Origin: an uncultured Synergistales bacterium | GTDB taxonomy: Bacteria > Synergistota > Synergistia > Synergistales > Aminobacteriaceae | DNA: 64,000 nucleotides | Assembly: GCA_905234075.1 (NCBI GenBank) | Contig: CAJOGI010000004.1 | Coordinates: 124,001 to 188,000, forward strand | Reading direction: 5' to 3' | Shown here: positions 42,110 to 51,186 of the stretch, piece by piece | How positions within the stretch are numbered: the first letter of the stretch is position 1 | How the letters are laid out: every line of letters begins with the position of its first letter | Notes under the pieces: generated by a model | The model's database searches: none | What the model saw: only the letters and a program-made list of their open reading frames with translations | What the model was told of the DNA's origin: nothing | Program-made: the position numbers and the translations under genes

Positions 42110-45100
42110 TTAAAAGTCGAAGAACCCCAGCCCCTTGATGGCACCGATGAACTGTGCAACGTAATCCCATGACGTAACCGGCCAGCGGTAGCCCATGCGG
42201 TAAAGTGTCTGCATGGTGTATGTGTTATGACGCGCAATATGCGTATCACGCTTGTTTCCGCTTTGGTAGGCCAACATGCTTGTCAGGAGCTTTGCTTTTA
42301 CAGGATCGTCTCCTGCTTTCGCCATAGCGGCATCGAAATCTTCCCGTTCTACTGGTTTCACGGGAAGGCCGAGTTTTTCCATTTCGCCGAACACGTTGCC
42401 CGACAGAATAGCGTTATGGTTGTACGGGTGGAAGATAACGCACTCTTTTGGTGTCTGACACAGAAGCAAAATAGCCTTTGCAACTTCATCGATTGGCGAG
42501 AACTCCATAGGTACGTCCATTTGCTCATAAGGACATACGCCAAGTAGTGCGTAAATCTTCAGGCGGCCCATTGCGGAGTTCATTCCGTTATTAATCTGAA
42601 ATTCTCCGTCACTGTACCGCGCCGCTAGGTTACCCACGCGCATAATCTTAGCGATAAGCCCCTTCTCTTTCACGGCCTCCAATACAAGTCGCTCGGCAAG
42701 GAACTTGGAGCGCACGTACTTGTTCTCCAAAAGCTGGCCGAAGTACAGGTCGCGCTCACCGATCATTCGCCCCTCTTCTAAGGACTTGCCCTTGCTCATG
42801 CCCATACTGACGGTACTCATGGTCGAGACTTGGATCAAGCGGACACTGTTAGCGAGGCAGTAATCAATCAGGTTTTTCACGCCTCCTACGTTCGCGTCCT
42901 CTATCTCCGTCCCGGTGGAGAAGTGCTTGACCACCGCCGCGCAGTTGATGACAGTCGAGACGGGCAGTTTCGGGATAGGCTTCGTGATGTCGCCTTCCAC
43001 GACGAAAAGCCGCTTTCCTAAAAGTTCATCGTAGGTTTTCTCTAAATAATAGAAGAGCTGACCCTTCAGCCGCCATTCCGCGTCGTAAGCACCCTTGCCG
43101 CGAAGGAGGCAATAAACGTTCCCGTCGTAATTTTCCAGAAGCTCATGAAGTATATGAATGCCGAGATAGCCCGTCGCGCCGGTGAGCAGGACATCGCCAA
43201 GCGGCTGCCGTGCGCCTGCCTTAAAACTCTCCAGAGTGTTTGCGTCAAGGACGGACTGTAATTTACTGTAATCGTAATCCCGGACATCGTCTTTTGCAGG
43301 GTGTTCCGCTTTCGCTGCTTTGTCTGTGAACAACTCAGCTAATGCTCTTGGTGTAGGTCTGGAGAACACGTTCTGGAACGTTACGCGGTAGCCGGCCTTC
43401 TCCGCCTCAATCATCACTCGCGTTACCAGCAGCGATGTTCCGCCTAACGAGAAGAAGTCCTCAGTAGCTCCGACATTATCAAGTTGAAGAATATCGCCGA
43501 AGATTTTACAGAATGCCCGCTCCGCATCATTGGCCGCCGCCTCTGAAACGTTGCGTTCGATGACGGCCTCAGGCAGTGCGCGAAGGTCGGTCTTGCCGTT
43601 GGGGGTCATGGGCATCTTGTCAAGCTGTAGCCATGCTGTTGGTACCATGTACTTCGTCAAAGTACGTCCGATTTCCTCACGAATGGCCGCTATATCCATA
43701 GGTTTGTCCGCTGTGAAGTAGGCGCAGAGGTGATCTTGTCCCTTGATTGAGTTAATCTTAACCGCAACGCTCTTCACGCCCTTGACGTGTGCAATGGCAG
43801 ATTCAACCTCGCCAAGCTCGATACGAAGGCCTCGCAGTTTTACCTGATTGTCTTTGCGCCCAAGAATTTCAACGTTGCCGCCGTCTCTCCACCTCGCGTA
43901 GTCTCCCGACTTATAGACGCGCGTTCCTCGATACTCGACAAATCGCTCTGCTGTCATTTCCGGCAGGTTGTGATAGCCAATGGCAACGCCGCATCCGCCG
44001 ATGTACAGTTCTCCAACGACACCGCAGGGCAGTTCATTTCCGTCGCTGTCAACTATAAATTCTTTCACTCCAGGCAGAGGACGACCAACGGTAACGACGT
44101 TATCCCGTGTCAGCTCGCGGATGTTGGAAGACACCGTTATCTCCGTAGGCCCGTAGGTATTGAAAATCCGGGCTTCGGGATATTCTGTTTGCAGCCTTTG
44201 AAGCAGATGTTGCGGATACTTCTCGCCTGCACAGATGATTACCCGGCATTGCGACAGTGCTTCCCGGAAGTCTTGGGACTCAAGCAGCGTAAGCAGACGG
44301 GACGGCGTTGCCTGGAACAAATCCGTATTCGTCTCCTTCATCTTACGGCCCAGCGCGCTTGCGTCATTGCACTGCTCCTCGTCAGCCACCGTAACTGTAA
44401 GCCCGTTAAACAGCGGAATACCAAATTCTTTGACGGCCATATCAAATGAGAGTGTTGTAATCGCCGTTATGACGTGTCCTTCGTTCACCATAGCGTGAGG
44501 TAAAATGGTCTCAGGCGTGTCTGTTACGTAATTGACCAGTCCCCTGTGCGCTATAGTTACGCCCTTAGGCTTGCCCGTAGAGCCCGAAGTGTAAATCATG
44601 TAGGCCGGGTCTTCTTGGGATATCTGAACATCGGGACGTGATGTGTTCTGCTCCTTTAGAAGTTCCTCAATATCGACTGTTCGGTCTCCCTCCAGCCTGT
44701 CCTTCGTAGTGATGATTACGGGCGCATCGGAGTCCTCTACGATATGCCGAACTCTTTCCGCAGGATAGTTCGGGTCGCAGGGAATATAAACTCCTCCGGC
44801 TTTCAGTACGCCAAACATCGCAAAGAAGAACCTCGCCCTTCTCGGCAGAAGCAACACAACGCGATCCCCTTTTCTAACACCCCTCGCTATAAGAGCGTTA
44901 GCTATCATGTTCGCGTTCTTATCCAGTTCCCCATAAGTGTAACTTCCGTCCGCAGCAATCAAAGCTATAGCCTCCGGTCTTTTGGCGGCCACACACTCCA
45001 TTCCGGAATGGAAGAGACAGTCGGCAGGGATATTCGGCTTGTAGTCCCTTTCGCGGAACTTTGCCAGAACCGCCCGCCGCTCATCGTCAAGAAGCTCAAC

Positions 45101-48100
45101 GCTGCGAATAGGCTTTTCCGGCGCAGCCATTATTGACTCGGCGGCTATCACGATGGATCGGGCTAGACTCTGCATAAGATTTTCACTGTACAGAGCATCG
45201 TTGTAGTACAAGGCTACGCAGGGCGTTCCGTCCCGTTCCTCGATGTGGACGGAGAGCTTGAACTTTGATACTTCCAGCCCAAGTGACTCGCGCTTCAGTC
45301 CTTCATCTTTCTCCACGACGCCTATTTGATACTCGTACATAATGTTTGGTACGAAGCCGTAGTCCGACGCGATTCGGGCGAACGGGTATTTCTCATGCCG
45401 TATTGCGCCGTCAAAGACCTCCGCGCTGTGCTTCACAAATTCTGCCGCGCTCTCGTTCTTTATTTCAAGCCCTAGCGGCAAGGTGTTGACAAACATTCCG
45501 TACGTTTCCGCCGTGCGAACGTCGCTGCGTCCGCTGCTGATGGTAGAGAGATAGACGCGGTTGTCGCTCACGTAGCGTGAGACGGCATAGAACGTTGAGG
45601 CCAAGAACAGCGAGGCTGGAGTAACGTTCCGTGTTTTGCAGAAGTCTGAGGCAGCTTTGAAGTCTAACGGAGATGAGACACGCCCCATTGTTCCTTCTTC
45701 CTCTTTCCCGCTTACGTCCGATGTTATTTCGCTGGCACTCTCAAAGTCCGAAAGCATATCCGCAAAATATTTCTTATTCTCCTCGAACTCTGGGGATTGT
45801 TCAAACTTCTTCTCGTCCGAAACATAATCAAAATATGTGTATTCCTCCGGCTGGGGATATGTGCCGTCAATAGCGGCTGCCAATTCCTTAATAAAGAAGT
45901 TCAGCGAAGCACCGTCGAACACAAGGTGGTGGAAGTCCGTTAAAAGACAAACCCTCTCCGGCGTTCTTACGATGACGAAACGGCACAACGGACCTTTACT
46001 CAGATCGAAAGGCTTTACGAAGCCCTTTTTATATGCTTCCAGTTCGGTCTCGGACATCTCCAGAAGCTCCGCGTTTATTTCGCCTGAGCCGCAAACCTGC
46101 GTGATGTTGCCATTCCGCGTCTCGAAATGAGCCGTCAGCACAGGGTGAGCTTTCACTACAGCCTTCACAGCCCTGACTAATTTTTGAGTGTCCATGTCTG
46201 TCCCGAACGTAAACAGCGACGGCACGTTGTACAGCACTTCCGCCGGGCGTTTCATGCAATCGTAATAGACACCCATCTGCGGATAAGACAGGGGAGCCTC
46301 CGTGATTTTTACGTCCCTTGCTGCGTGCTCTTCCCGTTTACCTGACATGAAGCTGCGCCATATATCGTTCTCAAGGTCCTCCAGCGTCGCTCCGTCAAGA
46401 AGCCTACGAGACGGTATCTCTACGCCCAGACGCTTATAAATCTGGGTTGAGAGCTGTATAGAACGTATAGAGTCAAGCCCCATGTAGATCAGCGGCGTTG
46501 TGAGGGAAACACTTTCAGTACCGATGATCTTACCCGTCATGGCGCAAAGCTCCTGCTCCATCACGTTCAACGGGCGGCCGCTGTCATCAGCTTCTTTCTC
46601 GGCCTTGAACTCCGGCTTTGGCAGGGCGCGTTTGTTTACCTTGCTATTCTGATTCAACGGGATTTTGTCGATCTGCATCGTAACGGCCGGAACCATGTAG
46701 GGCGGCTTCTGACTCTTTATAAAATCATTGAGGGCTTTAATGTCGATCTCCTTATCACTCACGACATAGCCGGCCAGATATTTCCCCTCGCCGGACTCGT
46801 TGTCGAATGCGGCCACCGTTGCGTCTGTAACGCCGGGGAACTGACGAATGACGGCCTCGACTTCAGAAAGCTCTATTCTAAAGCCGCGTATCTTTACCTG
46901 ACCGTCGCGCCGCCCGAAGAACTCAATGTTCCCGTCCGCTCTGTAGCGCACGATGTCGCCGGTTTTATAAACTTTCCCGGAGTCGAACGGGTTTTTGATG
47001 AAAACATCGGCGGTCTTTTCTGGAAGATTGAGGTATCCGTCGCCGACCTGCGGCCCGGAGAGCCATAGTTCGCCCAACGCCCCCACGGGGACGCGATGCC
47101 CGTCGCCGTCAACGACATAGGCTTTCATGTTATCCAAGGGCTTGCCGATGGGGATATTGTCCTCATTCTTTGTTACGGGATAACTTGTGGCGTAAATTGT
47201 GCACTCTGTCGGGCCGTAGCCGTTGTGCAGCATATAGGCCGTGGGCGGGTCGAGGGGAACTAACTTCTCGCCGCCAACGGTGAGGTGCTTCAGACTATGG
47301 TTATCGATATTCACGGCGAACTGGCGTCCAACCTGCGTGGTCATGAACTGATGAGTAACGCGGTTCTTCTCCAGATATTCATTGATGGCGTTCAGGTCAA
47401 GCCGTATCTCCTCAGGGATAACGCATAGAGCTGCGCCAAGCGTCAAGGGCGAGTACATATCCATCATACAGGCATCGAAGCCATAGGAGGCGTACTGACC
47501 TACGCAGTCTTCCGGCTGAAGTTTGTAATAACGGTGATACCAGTTGACGAAGCAAACGAGATTGCCGTGCGTCAGGCGGACTCCCTTCGGCGTGCCCGTA
47601 GAGCCGGAAGTGTAGAGCAGGATAAACAGGTCTTCGGGTTTGACTGTCGGGAGTTCCGCGCCACACGCCGGAAGCGCGGGTATCTCGCTCACCATCAGCA
47701 CGTCTCCGCTGTAATCCGTAATGAGCGGCCTTAGCTCTTCGGTCGTGATTAGCAGCTTCGCGCCGCTATCCTTTACCATGAAGTTCAATCTCTCCGGCGG
47801 ATAAGTCAGATCCAGAGGCTGGTAGGCGCACCCGGCCTTCAACACTCCGATGGAAGCTATAGGCATATACTCGCCTCTTGGAATGAGAATAGAGACGACA
47901 TCGCCGCGCCCAAGCCCCTTGCTTGCAATAGTCCCGGCAATTCTATCTGTTATCTCGTCCAGTTCTTTATAGGTTAGCTTCTTTCCGTTGAAGATGACGG
48001 CGGTTCGGTCAGCGTTTTCACTCGCGGCCTTGCGGAACAGAGACACGATTGTCTGTGTGGCGTCATAGGGGTTATCCGTGTTGTTGAAGCCGTCCAAAAC

Positions 48101-49360
48101 GCCTAACTGTTTTTCATTAGTCGGCTCAATATCGCGGACGTATTCCCGGCTCATCATCTGCTGCAGGACGTTCTCATAAGTCCGGGCAAACGTATCGATG
48201 AAATCATGAGAATATTTTCCGGCGTTGTAACTGATGTGAAGTTTCATTCCGTTTGTTTCGCACATAAGCTCAACCTCAAGAGGATAGCCCGTAGCATGAC
48301 TGTCAAGAATTTCATATTGACATGGTAGTCCGCAGAATGTAGAGGTAGTTCTGATCATGCCGTGATAGGCGAACATGGGTTTGTCGTTCATGGGGCAGAT
48401 TCGGTTGAGGTCGGCGAAAGAGAAGAGGTCATTCTCTCGGCTTTCACTAATCTGAACAGACAGAGCTGTCAGCAAATCGGTTATTTTTGTATCCGAATCC
48501 CAGCGGCAGAAAACAGGCATAGTCTTAACGAACATTCCGATTATTTTTGCCGTTCTCTCGTCCTTGCGTCCGTGATATATAGTGGAGAACAGAGCCTCCC
48601 GCTGATGAGTATAAACTCCCAGTGTGAAGCCGAATGCCGCCGACGTTAGGGCCGAAGCGGAGATTTTATGCTCGCGGCAGAAATTCCGCATCTCGTCATA
48701 GTTAAGTGGGAAATCGTGAACGAAGGTCTTAAAGGAGTCCGGCTTGCCGTAAACATCAGGCAGAGGCAGGCTCTCCGTGTCTAAGCCGGAGAAGTTCTCA
48801 TCGTACCATTTTTTTGCCGTTTCGTATTCGGAGCCGTTGCGCTTTTCCGACTCATCCCACGCCGCGTCCAAAGCGTTATAGCTTTCCTGTGTTATCTCAA
48901 GCCCGTTGTACGCCGCCGCGATGTCCGCAAACAATACGTTATTAGCCGTGCCGTCAAAGGCGATATGATGCGTCGTACGCAAAAAATACTTCGCCTTCTC
49001 CGTCTGAACAAGATCAAAACGGAAAAGTCGTCCGCCCATAAGCTCCAGAGGTGTCGATATCAAGCGAGGCATTTCGCGCTTCCATTCCTCTTCAGTCATC
49101 TCCGTGACGGTCTGAGAGTACGGCTCAAAGCTGTCGGGTATGTACTGCATTGGCTCCCCGTCCCGTTCAACTATGCGGACGTTCATGTAGGGGTGCGCCG
49201 CGACAGCCTTCTCGAATGCCGCTGCCAGCCGCTTCATGTCGATGTCGTTGTCCAGAGTATAAAGGAAATGACTATTATACGTACCCTTCCCTCTTCTCAC
49301 ACAGTCCAGGTAAATTCCAAGCTGCGTTTGGGACAGCGAAACAAATTTCTCTTTTTCCAT
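42110..49360 (-). CDS. Dimodular NRPS, C-A-T-C-A-T-reductase
   Basis: 2416 aa from ATG 49360 (AGAGGT 8 bp before). Domains by motif: C1 with HHIAFDG (~131), A1 with YTSGSTGTPKGV (~587), T1 with GLDSI (~960), C2 with HHLVFDG (~1145), A2 with YTSGSTGKPKGV (~1593), T2 with LGGTSLL (~1975), terminal reductase with TGATGYLG (~2063) and YVRSK (~2216). All catalytic motifs look intact. A leading C domain with no A/T before it normally N-acylates the first amino acid; a terminal reductase releases the chain as an aldehyde. So an N-acyl dipeptide aldehyde, or a pyrazinone if deacylated, is expected. The C domains are divergent but HHxxxDG is kept. No phosphopantetheinyl transferase is in the window. 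Base composition is richer in G+C than the flanks. Confidence 0.95.
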   Translation of the reverse strand: MEKEKFVSLSQTQLGIYLDCVRRGKGTYNSHFLYTLDNDIDMKRLAAAFEKAVAAHPYMNVRIVERDGEPMQYIPDSFEPYSQTVTEMTEEEWKREMPRLISTPLELMGGRLFRFDLVQTEKAKYFLRTTHHIAFDGTANNVLFADIAAAYNGLEITQESYNALDAAWDESEKRNGSEYETAKKWYDENFSGLDTESLPLPDVYGKPDSFKTFVHDFPLNYDEMRNFCREHKISASALTSAAFGFTLGVYTHQREALFSTIYHGRKDERTAKIIGMFVKTMPVFCRWDSDTKITDLLTALSVQISESRENDLFSFADLNRICPMNDKPMFAYHGMIRTTSTFCGLPCQYEILDSHATGYPLEVELMCETNGMKLHISYNAGKYSHDFIDTFARTYENVLQQMMSREYVRDIEPTNEKQLGVLDGFNNTDNPYDATQTIVSLFRKAASENADRTAVIFNGKKLTYKELDEITDRIAGTIASKGLGRGDVVSILIPRGEYMPIASIGVLKAGCAYQPLDLTYPPERLNFMVKDSGAKLLITTEELRPLITDYSGDVLMVSEIPALPACGAELPTVKPEDLFILLYTSGSTGTPKGVRLTHGNLVCFVNWYHRYYKLQPEDCVGQYASYGFDACMMDMYSPLTLGAALCVIPEEIRLDLNAINEYLEKNRVTHQFMTTQVGRQFAVNIDNHSLKHLTVGGEKLVPLDPPTAYMLHNGYGPTECTIYATSYPVTKNEDNIPIGKPLDNMKAYVVDGDGHRVPVGALGELWLSGPQVGDGYLNLPEKTADVFIKNPFDSGKVYKTGDIVRYRADGNIEFFGRRDGQVKIRGFRIELSEVEAVIRQFPGVTDATVAAFDNESGEGKYLAGYVVSDKEIDIKALNDFIKSQKPPYMVPAVTMQIDKIPLNQNSKVNKRALPKPEFKAEKEADDSGRPLNVMEQELCAMTGKIIGTESVSLTTPLIYMGLDSIRSIQLSTQIYKRLGVEIPSRRLLDGATLEDLENDIWRSFMSGKREEHAARDVKITEAPLSYPQMGVYYDCMKRPAEVLYNVPSLFTFGTDMDTQKLVRAVKAVVKAHPVLTAHFETRNGNITQVCGSGEINAELLEMSETELEAYKKGFVKPFDLSKGPLCRFVIVRTPERVCLLTDFHHLVFDGASLNFFIKELAAAIDGTYPQPEEYTYFDYVSDEKKFEQSPEFEENKKYFADMLSDFESASEITSDVSGKEEEGTMGRVSSPLDFKAASDFCKTRNVTPASLFLASTFYAVSRYVSDNRVYLSTISSGRSDVRTAETYGMFVNTLPLGLEIKNESAAEFVKHSAEVFDGAIRHEKYPFARIASDYGFVPNIMYEYQIGVVEKDEGLKRESLGLEVSKFKLSVHIEERDGTPCVALYYNDALYSENLMQSLARSIVIAAESIMAAPEKPIRSVELLDDERRAVLAKFRERDYKPNIPADCLFHSGMECVAAKRPEAIALIAADGSYTYGELDKNANMIANALIARGVRKGDRVVLLLPRRARFFFAMFGVLKAGGVYIPCDPNYPAERVRHIVEDSDAPVIITTKDRLEGDRTVDIEELLKEQNTSRPDVQISQEDPAYMIYTSGSTGKPKGVTIAHRGLVNYVTDTPETILPHAMVNEGHVITAITTLSFDMAVKEFGIPLFNGLTVTVADEEQCNDASALGRKMKETNTDLFQATPSRLLTLLESQDFREALSQCRVIICAGEKYPQHLLQRLQTEYPEARIFNTYGPTEITVSSNIRELTRDNVVTVGRPLPGVKEFIVDSDGNELPCGVVGELYIGGCGVAIGYHNLPEMTAERFVEYRGTRVYKSGDYARWRDGGNVEILGRKDNQVKLRGLRIELGEVESAIAHVKGVKSVAVKINSIKGQDHLCAYFTADKPMDIAAIREEIGRTLTKYMVPTAWLQLDKMPMTPNGKTDLRALPEAVIERNVSEAAANDAERAFCKIFGDILQLDNVGATEDFFSLGGTSLLVTRVMIEAEKAGYRVTFQNVFSRPTPRALAELFTDKAAKAEHPAKDDVRDYDYSKLQSVLDANTLESFKAGARQPLGDVLLTGATGYLGIHILHELLENYDGNVYCLLRGKGAYDAEWRLKGQLFYYLEKTYDELLGKRLFVVEGDITKPIPKLPVSTVINCAAVVKHFSTGTEIEDANVGGVKNLIDYCLANSVRLIQVSTMSTVSMGMSKGKSLEEGRMIGERDLYFGQLLENKYVRSKFLAERLVLEAVKEKGLIAKIMRVGNLAARYSDGEFQINNGMNSAMGRLKIYALLGVCPYEQMDVPMEFSPIDEVAKAILLLCQTPKECVIFHPYNHNAILSGNVFGEMEKLGLPVKPVEREDFDAAMAKAGDDPVKAKLLTSMLAYQSGNKRDTHIARHNTYTMQTLYRMGYRWPVTSWDYVAQFIGAIKGLGFFDF

Positions 49361-49376
49361 TGTATTACCTCTTTTT

Positions 49377-51173
49377 TTATAATTCAATAATTGTCTGATT
49401 CAGCGACAGGACGCGGCTGTAGTGAATGTCCTTCGCCATTGCTTTCAATAACATAATTCCGTCAGTGCGATAATCGGCCGTTTCGTTAGGGGTGTACTCA
49501 ATCGGGTTGAAGGGCTGACCGTTGTCGCGCAGAGCAAGAATGACGCGCCCGTTGCGGGAAGCCTCGCCCCCTGCACTTTCAATTACGCTGATCCTAACGT
49601 CAATATCCGCAGCGCGTTTGTTTTTAGCATAGCTTGCCAGGTTCGCCGTCATTTCCTCCAGAGCAATTCCAGCCATTGCCGCTTTCTCCGTCTCAAGGCC
49701 GTTACTTTTTAGAACGCCCTCCGCCTCTTGGGACAGCCTCACCGCGTCCTCGTTCGTAGCCTTGAGCGACACGTCGTAAAGCAGTTCCTTGCCGCTCTTC
49801 TCGATTAAATAAAAGTCCGTAAGTTTTCCGCCGGAGTTCTTGCAGGCAACGCGGACATAGACGAGCAGACAAAGGAAGCCGATAAACTCCGCAAGTATGA
49901 ACGCCACCCACACGCCCGTCAGCCCCATTAAACGCGATAAAACCCACGCGGCAGGTACGACAGCGAAAAAGCCCTCGACAAACGAGAGGATATTTGCGGC
50001 CGTCCGCTGCTGTACCGTCGTGTAGTAGTACAGCATAAGGAACGTAACAGCGACACCAAGAAGACTAATAGAGAACAAGCGGAGTGCCTTTGCTCCCTCA
50101 GCCGTAAGTTCCGGCGGCAGATTGAAGAGAGACAGCACCGACTGAGGGGATAACAGAACGAACAAAACGAACAGCCCTACCAACGAGAGCGTGAAGCGCA
50201 TGACGTGCCGCGTCAGCATACGGATACCCTGATAATCCTTCTCGCCGTATAACACGCCCACGATTGGTATCATCGATCGATGCCCGCCGGAGATAAACAT
50301 CGAGACAAAGCTGAGACAGGATACGCACACAGCGTAGATCGTCATGGCTCCGGCTCCTCCTGTAGCACTTAGAATGGCGTATATGCACCATATTTTGACA
50401 GAGACAAGGCCAACCCCGGCCGCTGCCGGAACTCCTGTCCGTATCAGTCTGAAAGTCAATGACAGGAACGCCTTTATCCCATTGCCCAAAATATTGACAA
50501 GGCGGAATGTTCGCTCGGACGAGACGAAATAGCGTGCAAGCAAATAGCCGGCACCAACGACATCGCTCACAACCGTAGCCAGAGCCGCGCCCTCCAGTCC
50601 CATCTTCATAGGGCCAATCAGGAAAATGTCAAGCCCTATATTCACAACTTGTCCAAGCAGCACGGCGTGGCTCACAACCCCTGCCATACCGTCGGAACGG
50701 ATCAGGACGCTTAGTCCGCCCAAGACGATCATGAAGGGAAATCGCCAAATCAGGATATGGAGGTATGCCCAGCCGCCCTCCACAAGTGCGTCAGAAGAAG
50801 CAAGGAAGCGCGACAGTTCGCGTGTAAAGGGGAGACACAAGAGCGTCATTAAGGCTCCTACTCCGAAGCACAGAACCGTAACGGCGGTGAAAATGCGGTT
50901 TGCCTCATCGTGCTGTCGTGCTCCGGCAGCAATGGCGGCAAGCCCCCCCGAACCGACGGAAATAAGCATCATTATTGCCGCCACAAGCTGATTCAGCGGC
51001 ATACAGACCCCCACGCTGGCCATCGCTCTCGCGTCAATAAAATTTCCCACGATTATGCTGTCGATGATGACACCAAGCTGCCCGGCGATCGTGGAAAGAA
51101 CGGTGGGCAGGAAAAATTCACGAAACTTTTTGTTGACAAGCTTTCCAGATTTTACATAGCCTGTCTCAAACAT
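49377..51173 (-). CDS. MATE-family exporter fused to RsbW-like ATPase domain
   Basis: 598 aa. Residues about 1-455 form a MATE transporter with 12 helices (FFLPTVLSTIAGQLGVIIDSIIVGNFI start; GMGLEGAALATVVSD-type repeat at MKMGLEGAALATVVSDVVG). Residues about 465-598 form a GHKL/HATPase_c domain of anti-sigma kinase type: GIALEEMTANLASYAKN (N box, Glu and Asn), LALRDNGQPFNPIEY (DxGxPF, G1 box) and NQTIIEL at the end. RsbW/SpoIIAB-type domains phosphorylate STAS proteins. Fused to an exporter, it could couple transport to the STAS switch. It lies 16 bp before the NRPS start and 14 bp after the phosphatase gene. Confidence 0.9.
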   Translation of the reverse strand: MFETGYVKSGKLVNKKFREFFLPTVLSTIAGQLGVIIDSIIVGNFIDARAMASVGVCMPLNQLVAAIMMLISVGSGGLAAIAAGARQHDEANRIFTAVTVLCFGVGALMTLLCLPFTRELSRFLASSDALVEGGWAYLHILIWRFPFMIVLGGLSVLIRSDGMAGVVSHAVLLGQVVNIGLDIFLIGPMKMGLEGAALATVVSDVVGAGYLLARYFVSSERTFRLVNILGNGIKAFLSLTFRLIRTGVPAAAGVGLVSVKIWCIYAILSATGGAGAMTIYAVCVSCLSFVSMFISGGHRSMIPIVGVLYGEKDYQGIRMLTRHVMRFTLSLVGLFVLFVLLSPQSVLSLFNLPPELTAEGAKALRLFSISLLGVAVTFLMLYYYTTVQQRTAANILSFVEGFFAVVPAAWVLSRLMGLTGVWVAFILAEFIGFLCLLVYVRVACKNSGGKLTDFYLIEKSGKELLYDVSLKATNEDAVRLSQEAEGVLKSNGLETEKAAMAGIALEEMTANLASYAKNKRAADIDVRISVIESAGGEASRNGRVILALRDNGQPFNPIEYTPNETADYRTDGIMLLKAMAKDIHYSRVLSLNQTIIEL

Positions 51174-51186
51174 GAATATCGCCTCT

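Noticed and set aside
43787-44449. Long plus-strand ORFs antisense to the NRPS (also 44744-45136, 48965-49390)
   Set aside because: They are open only because of the G+C-rich codon pattern of the NRPS on the other strand. No ribosome-binding sites and no recognisable domains.
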